A stretch of 64,000 nucleotides of DNA from Glycomyces buryatensis (GCF_004912275.1 NZ_STGY01000055.1:1-64000), one strand, 5' to 3'. Counted from the first letter of the stretch, positions 1-11,094 are shown. Translations and numbers: made by a program. The notes: a model not told the origin generated them from the sequence alone.

Positions 1-62
1 GCCTCGTGAAGTGGCTGCGGCACAACACGTCTCGCCACGACCGCCACCGAGACCGCACCGCA

Positions 63-110
63 CCCCCGCACCCTTGCACTCCGGCGCCCCCGCACCCTTG
101 CACTCCGGCG
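63..110. repeat. 24-bp tandem duplication
   Basis: Two exact adjacent copies of a 24-bp unit (63-86 and 87-110) beginning CCCCCGCACCCTTGC. The unit length is a multiple of three, so it would not disrupt a reading frame, but no coding frame is evident here. It looks like simple slippage. Confidence 0.8.
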
Positions 111-348
111 CCCCTCCGCCCCACCTCCCCTGCGGCCGGGTACGGAGGCCGCGCCCGTCCCCACTGCTGCCGTCGTCGATGCCTTTGGCGCAGCCCGACC
201 ATGAACCGGCATGGCCCCGCCGACGCACCGGTCCCCAATGCAGGCCTCCCCAAGCGCCACAACACCACCCGCCCAGACGCCCACCCGCCCAGAGGCTCAA
301 ACCGAACAGCATCGCCAAAATGACCCAGTCCCGCTCGCGCATGACGAA

Positions 349-377
349 GGGGGCCACCGCAAGCCGCGGTGGCCCCC
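349..377 (-). terminator. Terminator hairpin after first subtilase gene
   Basis: GGGGGCCACCGC (349-360) pairs perfectly with GCGGTGGCCCCC (366-377) around a 5-nt loop. It lies 19 nt beyond the stop of the minus-strand protease gene. There is no strong U-tract, which is common for actinobacterial terminators. Confidence 0.7.
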
Positions 378-395
378 TGTCGCTCTCGTCTCCGA

Positions 396-1625
396 TTACT
401 CGGCGGCGGCGAGGAACTCGGTGTTCAGCAGCAGGTTGGGAGTGCCTTCGGTGACCTCGATCGCGTCCGCGACGGCGCCCTCGGTCAGGGCCGCGGAGAC
501 CTCCTCAGGGGTGGCCTCGGGGTTGGTCTCCAGGTAGAGGGCCGCGACTCCCGCGACGTGCGGGGCGGCCATCGAGGTGCCGGAGATGGTGTCGGAGGCG
601 TCGTCGCCGTCGATCCAGGCCGACGTGATGCCGTCACCGGGGGCGATGATGTCGACGCACTCGCCCCAGTTCGACCACGAGGTCTGGGCGTCGTTCTCGT
701 CGCTGGCGGCGACGGTGATGGCGGTCGGCTCGGAGCCCGGCGACACGTCGCAGGCGTCCTGGCCCTCGTTGCCGGCGGCGATCGCGAAGGTCACGCCCAC
801 CGAGGTGGCGCCGGCGATGGCGTCGTTGAGCGCCTGGCTGAAGGTCCCGCCGAGGCTCATGTTCGCCACGGCCGGGCCTCCGGCGGCGTTCTCGGTGACC
901 CAGTCGATGCCGCCGATGATGCCGGCGTAAGAGCCCGAGCCCTCGCAGTCGAGGACGCGGACGGGGACGACGGTGACGTCCTTGGCCAGGCCGTAGGTGG
1001 TGCCGCCGATGGTGCCGGCGACGTGGGTGCCGTGGCCGTGGCAGTCGGACGCGTCGGCGTCGTCGTCCACGAAGTCGTAGCCTTCGCCGATGCGGCCGGT
1101 GAAGTCCTCGTGCGTGGTGTTCACGCCGGTGTCGAGGACGTAGGCGTTGACGCCGGTCCCGCCGACGTCATACGTGTAGGAGGCGTCCAGCGGCAGCTCC
1201 TGCTGGTCGACGCGGTCCTGGCCCCACGACGGCGGGTCGGTCTGGACGTCGGCGATGGAGACGGTGCGGTTCTGCTCGATGTAGGCGACCGATTCGTCGG
1301 CGGCCAGTTCGACCGCTTCGGCCTCGGTCATCTCGGTGACGTAGCCGTTCACCGAGTCGAGGGTCTCTTCGACCGCTACGTCGACGCCGAGGTCCTTGGC
1401 GATGCCGCCGAGGCTTTCGGCGCTCTCGTCCATGACGACGATGTACTCGCCGTCGATGGCGTCGGCCGAGCCCGCGCCGGCGATGACGTCGGCGGCGTTC
1501 AACTGGTCGGGTTCATCGGCCGAGGCGAAGGCGGTGGCCGCGAGGATGGAACCGCCGGCGAGTGCGCCGGCGAGGCCGATCGCGGCGGTACGGCGCAGGC
1601 GCCGTTTGGTTCCTGCCGTTGACAA
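396..1625 (-). CDS. Secreted S8 subtilisin-like serine protease (paralogue 1)
   Basis: A 409-residue secreted endopeptidase of the proteinase K-like subtilase group. An Arg-rich, hydrophobic signal peptide covers residues 1 to about 36. An inhibitor I9 propeptide (about 58-122) follows, then the catalytic domain with Asp165 (DTGVN), His198 (HGTHVAG), oxyanion Asn285 (AAGNEG) and Ser351 (GTSMAAPHVAG). All triad residues are present, so it should be active once the propeptide is removed. The start is a TTG preceded at good distance by AAAGGAG. It is the most downstream of three tandem paralogues on this strand, each with its own terminator and long upstream gap, so they are probably transcribed separately. 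The natural substrate cannot be told from sequence. Confidence 0.93.
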   Translation of the reverse strand: MSTAGTKRRLRRTAAIGLAGALAGGSILAATAFASADEPDQLNAADVIAGAGSADAIDGEYIVVMDESAESLGGIAKDLGVDVAVEETLDSVNGYVTEMTEAEAVELAADESVAYIEQNRTVSIADVQTDPPSWGQDRVDQQELPLDASYTYDVGGTGVNAYVLDTGVNTTHEDFTGRIGEGYDFVDDDADASDCHGHGTHVAGTIGGTTYGLAKDVTVVPVRVLDCEGSGSYAGIIGGIDWVTENAAGGPAVANMSLGGTFSQALNDAIAGATSVGVTFAIAAGNEGQDACDVSPGSEPTAITVAASDENDAQTSWSNWGECVDIIAPGDGITSAWIDGDDASDTISGTSMAAPHVAGVAALYLETNPEATPEEVSAALTEGAVADAIEVTEGTPNLLLNTEFLAAAE

Positions 1626-1944
1626 GGGGGAACTCCTTTGGTTGTCCCGGGGCCGCCGCTGGGGGTGCGTTCGTGCGCCAGGGGGGAGGGTGATTCAGCT
1701 GTCTGCGGGCACGGGGCCCTGGTGGCTAACCATAAATCAGAGAACATTTCGTGTAAAGACCCCCAATCCGATTAATAAATCAATGAATGAACAACCCGTG
1801 TCAAAGGTCCAAAACAGACAAACGGACCGGAGTGCCGCACTCACTGAGCGCGACACCCCGGTCCGCGGACGGGGTCAGCCATCCCGTTGCAGCGTGTAGA
1901 TCGTTGCGGGACACCCCGATTCGTGAGCGGGGCGAGCTATCCCG
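1626..1944. other. Intergenic region between subtilase genes 1 and 2
   Basis: This 319-bp gap holds the promoter region of the first protease gene, comparatively AT-rich around 1730-1815, and a duplicated terminator block (1856-1932) belonging to the second. No further gene is supported. Confidence 0.6.
1856..1932 (-). terminator. Duplicated terminator hairpins after subtilase gene 2
   Basis: Two similar blocks of about 50 bp follow each other. Each carries a CCCCG/CGGGG-type hairpin (1914-1932, and 1856-1874, which is nearly palindromic through GTCCGCGGAC) plus a copy of the gene's terminal Tyr-Thr-Leu codon region. The distal copy near 1885-1900 still reads IYTLQRDG then stop. This looks like a tandem duplication of the gene's 3' end with its terminator. 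Confidence 0.6.
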
Positions 1945-3126
1945 TTACAGGGTGTAGAGCAGCCGGTTCGGGCTGCCCGAGCCCGCGCCGGTCACCACAC
2001 CGGTGGTGGCGTTGGAGGTGATCCAATTGGACACCGCCGACGTCGAAGCGCCCGGAACCCGTTGCAGGTAAAGCGCGACCGCGCCCGCGACGTGCGGTGA
2101 GGCCATCGAGGTGCCGGAGATGGTGTTGGTGGCGGAAGAGCTCGTGTACCAGGCCGAGGTGATGCTCGAACCGGGCGCGAACACGTCCAGGCAGGATCCG
2201 TAGTTGGAGTAGGAGGCCCGCGCGTCCGTCGACGTGGTCGCTCCGACGGTGATCGCCGAGGCGGCCGAGGCCGGGGAGTAGTTGCAGGCGTTGCGGTTCG
2301 AATTGCCCGCGGCCACCACGAAGGAGACCCCGGACGAGACGGCGGAGGACACGGCGTTGTTGAGCGCCGCGGAGTAGCCCCCGCCGAGGCTCATGTTCGC
2401 CACGGCCGGCTTGATCGCATTGGTCCTGACCCAGTTGATGCCGTTGATGACTCCGGCGGTGGTGCCGCCGCCCGAGCAGTCCAGGACGCGGACCCCGTGC
2501 AGGGTAACGCCCTTGGCGACGCCGTGGATGGTGCCGCCGACGGTCCCGGCGACGTGCGTGCCGTGGCCGTTGCAGTCGTTCGGGTTGGAGTCATTGCCGA
2601 CGAAGTCGTAGCCGTTGCCGATCCGCCCGGAGAACTGCGAGTGGGAGGTCAGAATGCCGGTGTCCACAATGTAGGCGTGGACGCCCGAGCCGGTGTAGTT
2701 GTAGGTGTAGGTGCCCGACAGCGGCCTGGAGCGCTGGTCGATCCGGTCCAGACCCCAGGTCGCGTTGTTCTGGGTGGCCTCGATCGAGACGACGGCGTTC
2801 TGTTCGACGAAGGAGACCCCGTCGGCCGCGGCCAGGTCGAGCGCCTCGGATTCGGTGGCGTCCACCAGGACGGTGTCGACCTCGTCGAAGGTCTCCACGA
2901 CCTCGGTGTCGACGTCCGCGTCGGCCTCGGCCTCGGCGAACTCGGCAGCGGAGTCGAGCACCACCAGGTACTCGCCGGCGATCGCGTCCGGGTTGTCGGC
3001 GCCGACGATCTGCGCCGTGGAGGTCTCGGCCTGGGCCGATCCCGCCGTGAGTGCGGCCGCCACCAGGGCGGCGGCCCCGATACTGGCGGCCGCGACAGTG
3101 CGGATTCTATTGCGTGAGTAGGACAT
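1945..3126 (-). CDS. Secreted S8 subtilisin-like serine protease (paralogue 2)
   Basis: A 393-residue secreted subtilase. A signal peptide (1-33, ending SAQA) precedes an I9 propeptide (about 50-115). The catalytic domain carries Asp155 (DTGIL), His188 (HGTHVAG), Asn274 (AAGNS) and Ser340 ([11 protein letters not shown]). The ATG has AAAGGGAT ten bases upstream. It ends about 20 residues after the catalytic core with no extra domain, so it is the minimal member of the trio. It closely resembles its two neighbours (for example [16 protein letters not shown] is shared with paralogue 3), which indicates local gene duplication. Confidence 0.93.
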   Translation of the reverse strand: MSYSRNRIRTVAAASIGAAALVAAALTAGSAQAETSTAQIVGADNPDAIAGEYLVVLDSAAEFAEAEADADVDTEVVETFDEVDTVLVDATESEALDLAAADGVSFVEQNAVVSIEATQNNATWGLDRIDQRSRPLSGTYTYNYTGSGVHAYIVDTGILTSHSQFSGRIGNGYDFVGNDSNPNDCNGHGTHVAGTVGGTIHGVAKGVTLHGVRVLDCSGGGTTAGVINGINWVRTNAIKPAVANMSLGGGYSAALNNAVSSAVSSGVSFVVAAGNSNRNACNYSPASAASAITVGATTSTDARASYSNYGSCLDVFAPGSSITSAWYTSSSATNTISGTSMASPHVAGAVALYLQRVPGASTSAVSNWITSNATTGVVTGAGSGSPNRLLYTL

Positions 3127-3218
3127 GAGGGTGATCCCTTTCGCTGCCCCGGTCCGGATTGCGAACCGGGGGAATGGGGTTGATGGAGGTGGGGACCGAA
3201 CCGGCGCACGGGGCGCCG

Positions 3219-3262
3219 GCAGTTCGGGTTATGGCAGTTCGGTTATGGCCATTCGGGTTATG
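3219..3262. repeat. Three short tandem repeats
   Basis: Three imperfect copies of a 14-15-bp unit, GCAGTTCGGGTTATG, GCAGTTCGGTTATG and GCCATTCGGGTTATG, in the gap between subtilase genes 2 and 3. No function is evident. They could be binding sites or slippage products. Confidence 0.6.
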
Positions 3263-3263
3263 G

Positions 3264-3299
3264 GGCCGCGGGTCCGGAGCGGAGTCCGGGCCCGCGGCC
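3264..3299 (-). terminator. Terminator hairpin after subtilase gene 3
   Basis: GGCCGCGGG (3264-3272) pairs with CCCGCGGCC (3291-3299), and an inner stem CCGGA/TCCGG continues the helix. It lies about 115 nt after the stop of the P-domain protease, so it is distant but strong. Confidence 0.5.
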
Positions 3300-3414
3300 G
3301 ATCGCTATGCGGTTGTGTGTGGGTGGGGGAAGTGCCTGGATTCGGGGCCGTAACCGACTCGCCGAGCCCGTCGTTATGCGGTTGTGAGGAAGGAGGGAAT
3401 CAAGCAGGGGGACA

Positions 3415-4962
3415 TCAGAGCTCGAGCGTCCAGCTGTTGAGCGTGCCGGAGTCGCCGAAGTAGACGTCCGTGATCTCGAGGGTCCAGGTCCCGGCCGAGT
3501 CCTCATCGGACAGGTCGAGCGGGTAGGTCGCGATCACGTTGTCGCCGGAGTCGAAACCGGAGTCCTTGACCGGGTAGGCGGTCCCGTCCGGGGCGATCAG
3601 GTCGATGACCAGGTCGCCGCGCCAGGTGTGGGTGATGTCGACCGACAGCGAACTGGCCGAGCGGGCGGTGCCCTCGCACTCGAACGTCATGGTCGCGGTC
3701 GTGGTGGAGACGTCGGGCAGTGCCACGGAGGCGTCGCTGGTCTGCGCGCAGTCGCTCGGCTCGCCCGGGTCGGGGTCGCCGCCGCCCTCGCTACCGGTGT
3801 GCAGCAGCCGGTTCGGGCTGCCGGCGACATCGGAGACGCGACCGGTGGCGGCATTGCCGCTCACCCAGGTCTCGACCTCGTCGGTCGTGGCGCTCGGGTT
3901 GAGCGACAGGTAGACCGCGACCGCGCCCGCGACGTGCGGGGAGGCCATCGAGGTGCCGGAGATCGTGTTCGTGGCCGAGTTCGAACCGATCCACGTCGAG
4001 GTGATGTCTACGCCCGGGGCGAAGATGTCGGTGCAGGAGCCGAAGTTCGAGAAGTACGCCCTGGTGTCGCTGTCATCGCTCGCGGCGACGGTCAGAGCGC
4101 TGGCCGCCGAGGCCGGAGAGACGTTGCAGGCGTTCTGGTCCTCGTTGCCGGCCGCCACCGCGAAGGTGACGCCGGAGGCGACCGCCGCGTCGACGGCATT
4201 GTTGAGTGCGGCCGAGTAGCCGCCGCCGAGGCTCATGTTCGCGACCGAAGGGCCCGAGTGGTTCTCGGTGACCCAGTCGACCCCGGCGATGACGCCGGCA
4301 TTGGTGCCCGAGCCTTCGCAGTCCAGGACGCGCACGCCGACGAGCGTGACCTCCTTGGCCAGGCCGTAGTCGGTGGCGCCGATCGTGCCCGCGACGTGGG
4401 TGCCGTGGCCCTGGCAGTCGGTCGGGCTCGAGTCGTCGTCGACGAAGTCGTAACCGGTGCCGACGCGGCCGGCGAACTGCCCGTGGGAGGCGAGGATCCC
4501 GGTGTCCACGATGTACGCGGTCACGCCCGAGCCGTCGCCCAGGTACTCATAGGAGTCGTCCAGCGGCAGGTCGAGCTGGTCGACGCGGTCCAGGCCCCAG
4601 GACGGGGGATTGTCCTGGACGTCGGCGATGGAGACCGTCTGGTTCTGCTCCACGAAGGCCACCTCGTCGTCGGCGGCCAGCTCGGCCGCCTCGGTGGCGG
4701 TCATTTCGGCCAGGTAGCCGTCGATGGTCTCGAAGCTGTCGATGACTTCGGCGCCGGAATCGCTTGCGAGCGTTGAAGACCCGTCTTCCATGACGACGAT
4801 GTACTCGCCGTCCACGGCATCGGGGGAATCGGCGCCGAACACCGTGCCGGTGGCGGGATCGGCCCAGGCGGCGCTCGCGCCGAGCCCGGCCGAGGCGATC
4901 GCGGCGGCCCCGGCGAGGGACGCGGCGCCGACTCTGCGCAGGGTTGATCTGGGGGATGACAT
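3415..4962 (-). CDS. Secreted S8 subtilase with C-terminal P-domain (paralogue 3)
   Basis: A 515-residue protease from the ATG at 4962, chosen because AAAGGGAG lies ten bases upstream and a typical RR-hydrophobic signal peptide follows at once. A longer frame to 5031 has no ribosome site. After a signal peptide (1-34) and I9 propeptide come Asp153, His187, Asn273 and Ser338 of the catalytic domain. A Gly/Pro linker (about 392-400) leads to a proprotein-convertase P/homoB domain of about 110 residues (from SDCAQTSD to the end). The P-domain, a jelly-roll, usually stabilises the protease or helps substrate binding and is absent from the two paralogues. This gene is first in the array and could be ancestral or a fusion. 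Confidence 0.92.
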   Translation of the reverse strand: MSSPRSTLRRVGAASLAGAAAIASAGLGASAAWADPATGTVFGADSPDAVDGEYIVVMEDGSSTLASDSGAEVIDSFETIDGYLAEMTATEAAELAADDEVAFVEQNQTVSIADVQDNPPSWGLDRVDQLDLPLDDSYEYLGDGSGVTAYIVDTGILASHGQFAGRVGTGYDFVDDDSSPTDCQGHGTHVAGTIGATDYGLAKEVTLVGVRVLDCEGSGTNAGVIAGVDWVTENHSGPSVANMSLGGGYSAALNNAVDAAVASGVTFAVAAGNEDQNACNVSPASAASALTVAASDDSDTRAYFSNFGSCTDIFAPGVDITSTWIGSNSATNTISGTSMASPHVAGAVAVYLSLNPSATTDEVETWVSGNAATGRVSDVAGSPNRLLHTGSEGGGDPDPGEPSDCAQTSDASVALPDVSTTTATMTFECEGTARSASSLSVDITHTWRGDLVIDLIAPDGTAYPVKDSGFDSGDNVIATYPLDLSDEDSAGTWTLEITDVYFGDSGTLNSWTLEL

Positions 4963-5029
4963 CAGGGGGGTACTCCCTTTCGGTCGATCGGCGTCGTCCG
5001 CGGGGGAACGGATGGGGGCGCGAGCCGAC

Positions 5030-5057
5030 ACCGGTTTACCGGCTTGGTGAAACCGGT
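5030..5057. promoter_or_regulatory. Inverted repeat upstream of P-domain subtilase
   Basis: ACCGGTTT (5030-5037) and AAACCGGT (5050-5057) form a perfect 8-bp inverted repeat with a 12-bp spacer, in the probable 5' leader or promoter of the minus-strand protease. It could be an operator or an mRNA hairpin. No regulator is assigned. Confidence 0.4.
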
Positions 5058-5267
5058 CCCTTTCGGGCTTTCCCTTTCAGGTTAGGGAAATCACAACCAA
5101 AAGTGAAGCCCCTGGAAGAGGGGTGTAAATCAGTGAATTAAGGCCGTGTTACCAACCGGTACGAAAAGTGGAAAACGCAGTACAATGCCCAGACAACAAA
5201 TCCATTTGCGGCACTTTGCGGTGATATATGGGCACTGGGAGCGCTCTGTTAGGGGTTGTGGCAAAGT

Positions 5268-5296
5268 CGCCGCGATCCTAAAAAGCGAACGCGGCG
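5268..5296 (-). terminator. Possible terminator of ABC-F gene
   Basis: CGCCGCG (5268-5274) pairs with CGCGGCG (5290-5296) around a 15-nt loop, about 60 nt after the ABC-F stop. The long loop makes it a moderate candidate. Confidence 0.35.
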
Positions 5297-5354
5297 GGTC
5301 GTTCAAGCGGAGAAACGGGCATTCGCGGGTCGAATGGCACTACGGGAATCGCCC

Positions 5355-7166
<1,812 letters not shown>

Positions 7167-7263
7167 GTGAACCAAGACTACCCGCGAAGCTGAGGACCGG
7201 GTCATTGGCTCAGTCCGCGCAGCTCGCGAGCGCCCCCCTTGCCTCAGCCCGCGTGGTCCACAA

Positions 7264-7283
7264 AACCATATGAGCATATGGTT
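7264..7283. promoter_or_regulatory. 20-bp palindrome between ABC-F and ABC exporter
   Basis: AACCATATG-AG-CATATGGTT is a perfect 9-bp inverted repeat with a 2-bp centre, located between two divergently transcribed genes. Its symmetry and AT-rich composition in a GC-rich genome make it a candidate operator. Confidence 0.5.
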
Positions 7284-7351
7284 ATACGACCTGTAGGCGT
7301 ATGGCATTCGAACGCCTGAGAGCTGCGAGCGTTATCAATCTCTGCTATGGT

Positions 7352-7373
7352 GTCACATGGCAGTCATTGTGAC
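7352..7373. promoter_or_regulatory. GTCACA-N10-TGTGAC inverted repeat upstream of exporter
   Basis: GTCACA (7352-7357) and TGTGAC (7368-7373) lie 18 bp before the exporter's ATG. A further TGACACC occurs at the start codon itself, complementary to GGTGTCA at 7349. The layout fits a repressor site blocking transcription of the exporter pair. Confidence 0.4.
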
Positions 7374-7390
7374 GTCATGAATGGAATAAT

Positions 7391-9211
7391 ATGACACCCT
7401 CGAAATTTCCGGCAGCGCGCGGACTCCTCGCCGTCGTCCGCCTGCTCCCGCTCATCTCTCGTCCCCGCACCGCACTCTTCGCCGCGACGACGGTCCTCGT
7501 AGCGGCCTTTCCCCTAGTCATGACCATCGCGACCGGTTTGCTCGTCGGGCAGATCCCGGCCGCGGCCGAGGCCGGTCCCGGTTCCCCCGAGGCCCGCGAG
7601 GCCTACGTCCTGCTGGGCGTCGGCGTGGCCGCGCTCCTGGCACTGCGGCTCGTCAGCCAGGCCCACCAGACCAACGCGCGCAACCTGGGGCGCGATCTCG
7701 AACTGCTGCTTCAGGACCGGCTCGTCTCCGCGGTCGCGCGGCCGGTCGGCGTCGCCCATCTCGAGGACGACGACATCCTGGCGCTGCTGCGGATCGCCCG
7801 GCAGCTGGGCATGGACTACATCCGTCCCGAACGCGCGATCCAGGGACTCGCCGCCATCGCGCCCGAGTTCCTCTCGGCCGCCGGAGGCTCGATCGTCCTG
7901 TGCTTCTTCAATGTCTGGATCGGCCTGGCCTGGCTGATCGGGTGGCCGCTGGTCGTCATCGCCATGCAGAACGAGTACACGCGCATCGGCAAGTCCGTCT
8001 ACATGCGCTCGACCGAGATGCGCGAGAACGAATACCTGCGCGACCTCGCCATCACCGCCGAGCCCGCCAAGGAGCTGCGGGTCTGGGGCATGATGCCGTG
8101 GCTGCTGGGCCGGTTCGACCGGCTCAGCGACGAGCACCTGGAGCACACCGAACGGAACCAGGGCATGCGCGCCCGTGTCGCCCTGCCGGTCATCGCGGCA
8201 CTGCTCGTGCTCACCAGCGTGACCGCGGTCGCCTTGGTGGACGCGGGGGTCAATGGGCTCGTCGGGTTCGGTGCGCTCGCCGTCTATGTCGTTGCACTGC
8301 AGAAGATGTTCACCTTCTTCGCCTTCGACGACAATGCCGCGTTCCTCTCCTACGGTGTGCTGCCGATTCCCGGCATTCTCGCCCTCGACGGGAAGCTCGC
8401 CGCCGAGGAGCGCGAGGTGACCGCCGTCCTGCCCGACGGGGCGCCGGTCGAGCGGATTCGGTTCGAGCGGGTCGACTTCGCCTATCCCGGTGCGGACCGG
8501 CCCGTCATCGAAAGCCTCGATCTCGACATCGAGGCCGGGACCTCCCTGGCGATCGTGGGACACAACGGCGCCGGCAAGACCAGCCTCGTCAAGCTTCTCG
8601 CGGGCCTGTACGAACCCACCGGCGGAAAGATCACTATGGACGGTGTCGATCTGGCCGAGGTCGATCCCGCGCAGTGGAGGACGAGCCTGTCGGCCCTGTT
8701 CCAGGACTTCACCCGCTACCAGTTGTCGGTGCGCGACAACATCACGCTCGGCGCCCCGCACCTGGCCGGTGATACCGACCGGATATGGAAGGCCTGCGAG
8801 CCGATGGGCATCCGCGACCTCATCGAGTCGCTCCCGGACGGCCTGGACACGGTGCTGTCCAGCGAGTACGCGGACGGCACCGACCTCTCCGGCGGGCAGT
8901 GGCAGCGGATCGCCTTGGCCCGCGCGCTGTTCGCGGTCCAGGCCGGGGCGAAGGTCCTCATCCTGGACGAGCCCGCGGCGGCGCTCGACGTGCGCGCCGA
9001 GGCCGAACTGTACGAGCAGTTCCTCAATATCACCGCCGGGCTGACGACCATCGTCATCTCCCACCGCTTCTCGACGGTCCGCCGGGCCGACCGGATCGTC
9101 GTCCTCGACGGCGGCGCGGTGGTCGAGGACGGCTCCCACGACGAACTCATGGCCCTCGGCGGACGCTACGCCGACGCCTTCACCTTGCAGGCCAACCGGC
9201 TCGCCCGTTAA
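7391..9211 (+). CDS. ABC exporter half-transporter, permease-ATPase fusion (subunit 1)
   Basis: A 606-residue half-transporter with an N-terminal membrane domain (helices at about 25-50, 70-90, 160-190 and 255-300) fused to a C-terminal ATPase. Walker A is GHNGAGKTS, the signature LSGGQWQRIALARALF, and Walker B VLILDEPAAALD. LSGGQWQ is typical of exporters of the lantibiotic/NisT type, but no peptide precursor or modification gene is nearby. The second half-transporter starts 18 nt downstream, so the two probably form a heterodimer. The cargo is unknown. The divergent ABC-F gene and the palindromes between suggest shared control. Confidence 0.88.
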   Translation: MTPSKFPAARGLLAVVRLLPLISRPRTALFAATTVLVAAFPLVMTIATGLLVGQIPAAAEAGPGSPEAREAYVLLGVGVAALLALRLVSQAHQTNARNLGRDLELLLQDRLVSAVARPVGVAHLEDDDILALLRIARQLGMDYIRPERAIQGLAAIAPEFLSAAGGSIVLCFFNVWIGLAWLIGWPLVVIAMQNEYTRIGKSVYMRSTEMRENEYLRDLAITAEPAKELRVWGMMPWLLGRFDRLSDEHLEHTERNQGMRARVALPVIAALLVLTSVTAVALVDAGVNGLVGFGALAVYVVALQKMFTFFAFDDNAAFLSYGVLPIPGILALDGKLAAEEREVTAVLPDGAPVERIRFERVDFAYPGADRPVIESLDLDIEAGTSLAIVGHNGAGKTSLVKLLAGLYEPTGGKITMDGVDLAEVDPAQWRTSLSALFQDFTRYQLSVRDNITLGAPHLAGDTDRIWKACEPMGIRDLIESLPDGLDTVLSSEYADGTDLSGGQWQRIALARALFAVQAGAKVLILDEPAAALDVRAEAELYEQFLNITAGLTTIVISHRFSTVRRADRIVVLDGGAVVEDGSHDELMALGGRYADAFTLQANRLAR

Positions 9212-9229
9212 CCCCTACGGAGATATTCC

Positions 9230-11023
9230 ATGTTGGACAAAATCAAGGCCGGTTGGCGTGGCTACCGGGACTCCCTCGCCATCGGCTATCGGGCCCACCC
9301 CAAAGGCGTGATCGCCCAGATCGTGCTCGGCCTGGCTGAGGCGCTCCTCATTCCGATCGCGCTGTACCTCATCAAGGTCATGATCGACGCGGTCCAGACC
9401 GGGGACTCCCAGCAGGCCTACCTCGCCGCGGCCTCGCTCGGGCTGGCGGTCGGGGTCATCTGGGCCGTCGTCTTCGCCTACGTCAAGGTCATCTTCACGG
9501 TCCTGCACCACACCGTGCGGGTCGCCGATCGCAGGATCATGGAGCTCATGGGGAATCCGCCCGGGCTCGACCACCACGAGCGGTCCGACTATCTCGACCG
9601 GGTGCAGCGCATCCGCGAGGACCGGTGGCTGCTCGGCGGCTGCATCAATCAGACCGCGCAGATGCTCAGGGCGGTCCTGGTGATCGTCTTCGGCGGCGCC
9701 ATGCTCGCGCAGGTCCACCCGCTGCTGCTGGTGTTCCCGCTGATCACCTTGGCGGGGATGACCATTGCCCGGCGGGCGGGAGCCATCGAGGAGGACTACC
9801 TGGAGCGGACGAGCGCCGCGGAACGGCGGCGTCGCCACCTGTTCGAGGTCGCCACCGGCACCGACGCCGGCAAGGAACTGCGGATCTTCGGCAGCGCGGG
9901 CGAACTCGGCGCCCGCCACAGCGCTGCCGGGCGCGGCGTCGTGGCCGAGCGGAACCGCGGTCAGTGGAAGGCCGCGAGGCTCGCCTCCTGGGAGGGCGTG
10001 ATCTCGGCGTTCGGGATGGCCTCCGGCATCGGATTCGTGCTCTACCTGGCCATTCGCGGCCAGGCGACCGCCGGTGACGTGATCCTCCTGGTCGGCCTGA
10101 TCCAGATCATCGCCGGATACGCGGCGGGCCTGACCATGCACACCGTCCTGGTCTACAAGACCGCCAAACTGGGCGCGCGTCTGGAATGGCTGCGCAAGTA
10201 CGGTGAGGCGAGCGCGGGCCCGGCCCGGCCCGTCGAGACCCCCGAACGCCTGTCGAACGGCATTGTCCTGGAGGACGTCTCGTTCGCCTACCCCGAGTCG
10301 AAACGGCCGTCGCTGGACGGAGTCTCGCTGGAACTCCCGGCCGGAAAGGTCGTGGCGCTGGTGGGGGAGAACGGCGCGGGGAAGACCACCCTGGTCAAAC
10401 TGCTGTCCGGTTTCTACCAGCCGACGGGCGGTCAAATCCTGGTCGACGGCCAGGACCTGACCGGTTTCGGCGTGGCGTCGTGGCGCCAGCGCATCGGCGC
10501 GACGTTCCAGGACCTGGCCCGTTTCGAGTTCACCGCGCGCGAGACGATCGGCGTGGGGGACCTCGGGGCCGGCTTCGATGACGAGCGGGTCCGCGAGGCG
10601 ATGGCCCGCGCAGGTGCCGGCGATGTCATCGAAGACCTGCCCGGCGGGCTCGACACCCGCCTGGGCGGCCGCTGGGACGACGGCACGGATCTGTCCGGCG
10701 GCCAATGGCAGAAGCTCGCGATCGGGCGTGGCCGGATGCGGGAGGAACCGCTGCTGGTGCTCTTCGACGAACCGACGGCGGCCCTCGACCCGCAGACCGA
10801 GCACGCCCTCTTCGAGCAGTTCGCCGAGGAGGTCCGGGCGGGACGCCAGCGCGGCACGGTCACCGTCCTTGTCTCGCACCGCTTCTCGACGGTGTCGATG
10901 GCCGACCTGATCGTGGTGCTGGACCAGGGCCGGGTGGCCGAGACGGGTACGCACAAGGAACTGATGGAACGGCGCGGCGCCTACGCCGAGCTGTACGAAC
11001 TCCAGTCCTCGGCCTACCGCTAG
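9230..11023 (+). CDS. ABC exporter half-transporter, permease-ATPase fusion (subunit 2)
   Basis: A 597-residue half-transporter, partner of the preceding gene. ACGGAG lies 7 nt before the ATG, and the 18-nt gap indicates one transcript. The membrane domain spans about residues 20-310. The ATPase has Walker A GENGAGKTT, signature LSGGQWQKLAIGRGRM and Walker B LVLFDEPTAALD, followed by a switch His (LVSHRFST). Both halves keep complete ATPase motifs, so neither site is obviously degenerate. Sequence divergence between them argues for a heterodimer. Transcription probably ends at the hairpin at 11039-11066. Confidence 0.88.
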   Translation: MLDKIKAGWRGYRDSLAIGYRAHPKGVIAQIVLGLAEALLIPIALYLIKVMIDAVQTGDSQQAYLAAASLGLAVGVIWAVVFAYVKVIFTVLHHTVRVADRRIMELMGNPPGLDHHERSDYLDRVQRIREDRWLLGGCINQTAQMLRAVLVIVFGGAMLAQVHPLLLVFPLITLAGMTIARRAGAIEEDYLERTSAAERRRRHLFEVATGTDAGKELRIFGSAGELGARHSAAGRGVVAERNRGQWKAARLASWEGVISAFGMASGIGFVLYLAIRGQATAGDVILLVGLIQIIAGYAAGLTMHTVLVYKTAKLGARLEWLRKYGEASAGPARPVETPERLSNGIVLEDVSFAYPESKRPSLDGVSLELPAGKVVALVGENGAGKTTLVKLLSGFYQPTGGQILVDGQDLTGFGVASWRQRIGATFQDLARFEFTARETIGVGDLGAGFDDERVREAMARAGAGDVIEDLPGGLDTRLGGRWDDGTDLSGGQWQKLAIGRGRMREEPLLVLFDEPTAALDPQTEHALFEQFAEEVRAGRQRGTVTVLVSHRFSTVSMADLIVVLDQGRVAETGTHKELMERRGAYAELYELQSSAYR

Positions 11024-11038
11024 GGGGTGTCCGGCCAC

Positions 11039-11066
11039 CGGGCAGGGCCGTCGCGGGTCCTGCCCG
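11039..11066. terminator. Bidirectional terminator between convergent genes
   Basis: CGGGCAGG (11039-11046) and CCTGCCCG (11059-11066) form a perfect 8-bp stem between the exporter operon and the convergent DUF1963-like gene. Confidence 0.6.
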
Positions 11067-11094
11067 ATGCCGCCGGTCGCGGTCTTCGTCCGCG

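Larger units (their letters stand above)
1..395. other. Left-edge region without a confident gene
   Basis: No reading frame here has a convincing start, ribosome site or recognisable product. The stretch is C-rich and holds a 24-bp tandem duplication and a terminator hairpin, both listed separately. It may contain the end of a gene that begins outside the window, but neither strand gives a protein that looks real: the forward frames read as Pro/His/Arg-rich low complexity. Confidence 0.5.
4963..5354. other. Intergenic region between ABC-F gene and subtilase array
   Basis: This 392-bp gap contains a possible terminator of the ABC-F gene (5268-5296), an inverted repeat 68-95 bp upstream of the P-domain protease start (5030-5057), and AT-richer DNA around 5080-5230 that should carry the protease promoter. 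No gene is supported. Confidence 0.5.

Noticed and set aside
369-1622. Long forward reading frame opposite the first subtilase
   Set aside because: It is antisense to a gene with signal peptide, propeptide and complete catalytic triad. High GC content keeps such shadow frames open.
9215-11038. 607-codon minus frame opposite the second ABC exporter gene
   Set aside because: Shadow of a clear ABC exporter with all ATPase motifs. It has no recognisable protein features of its own.
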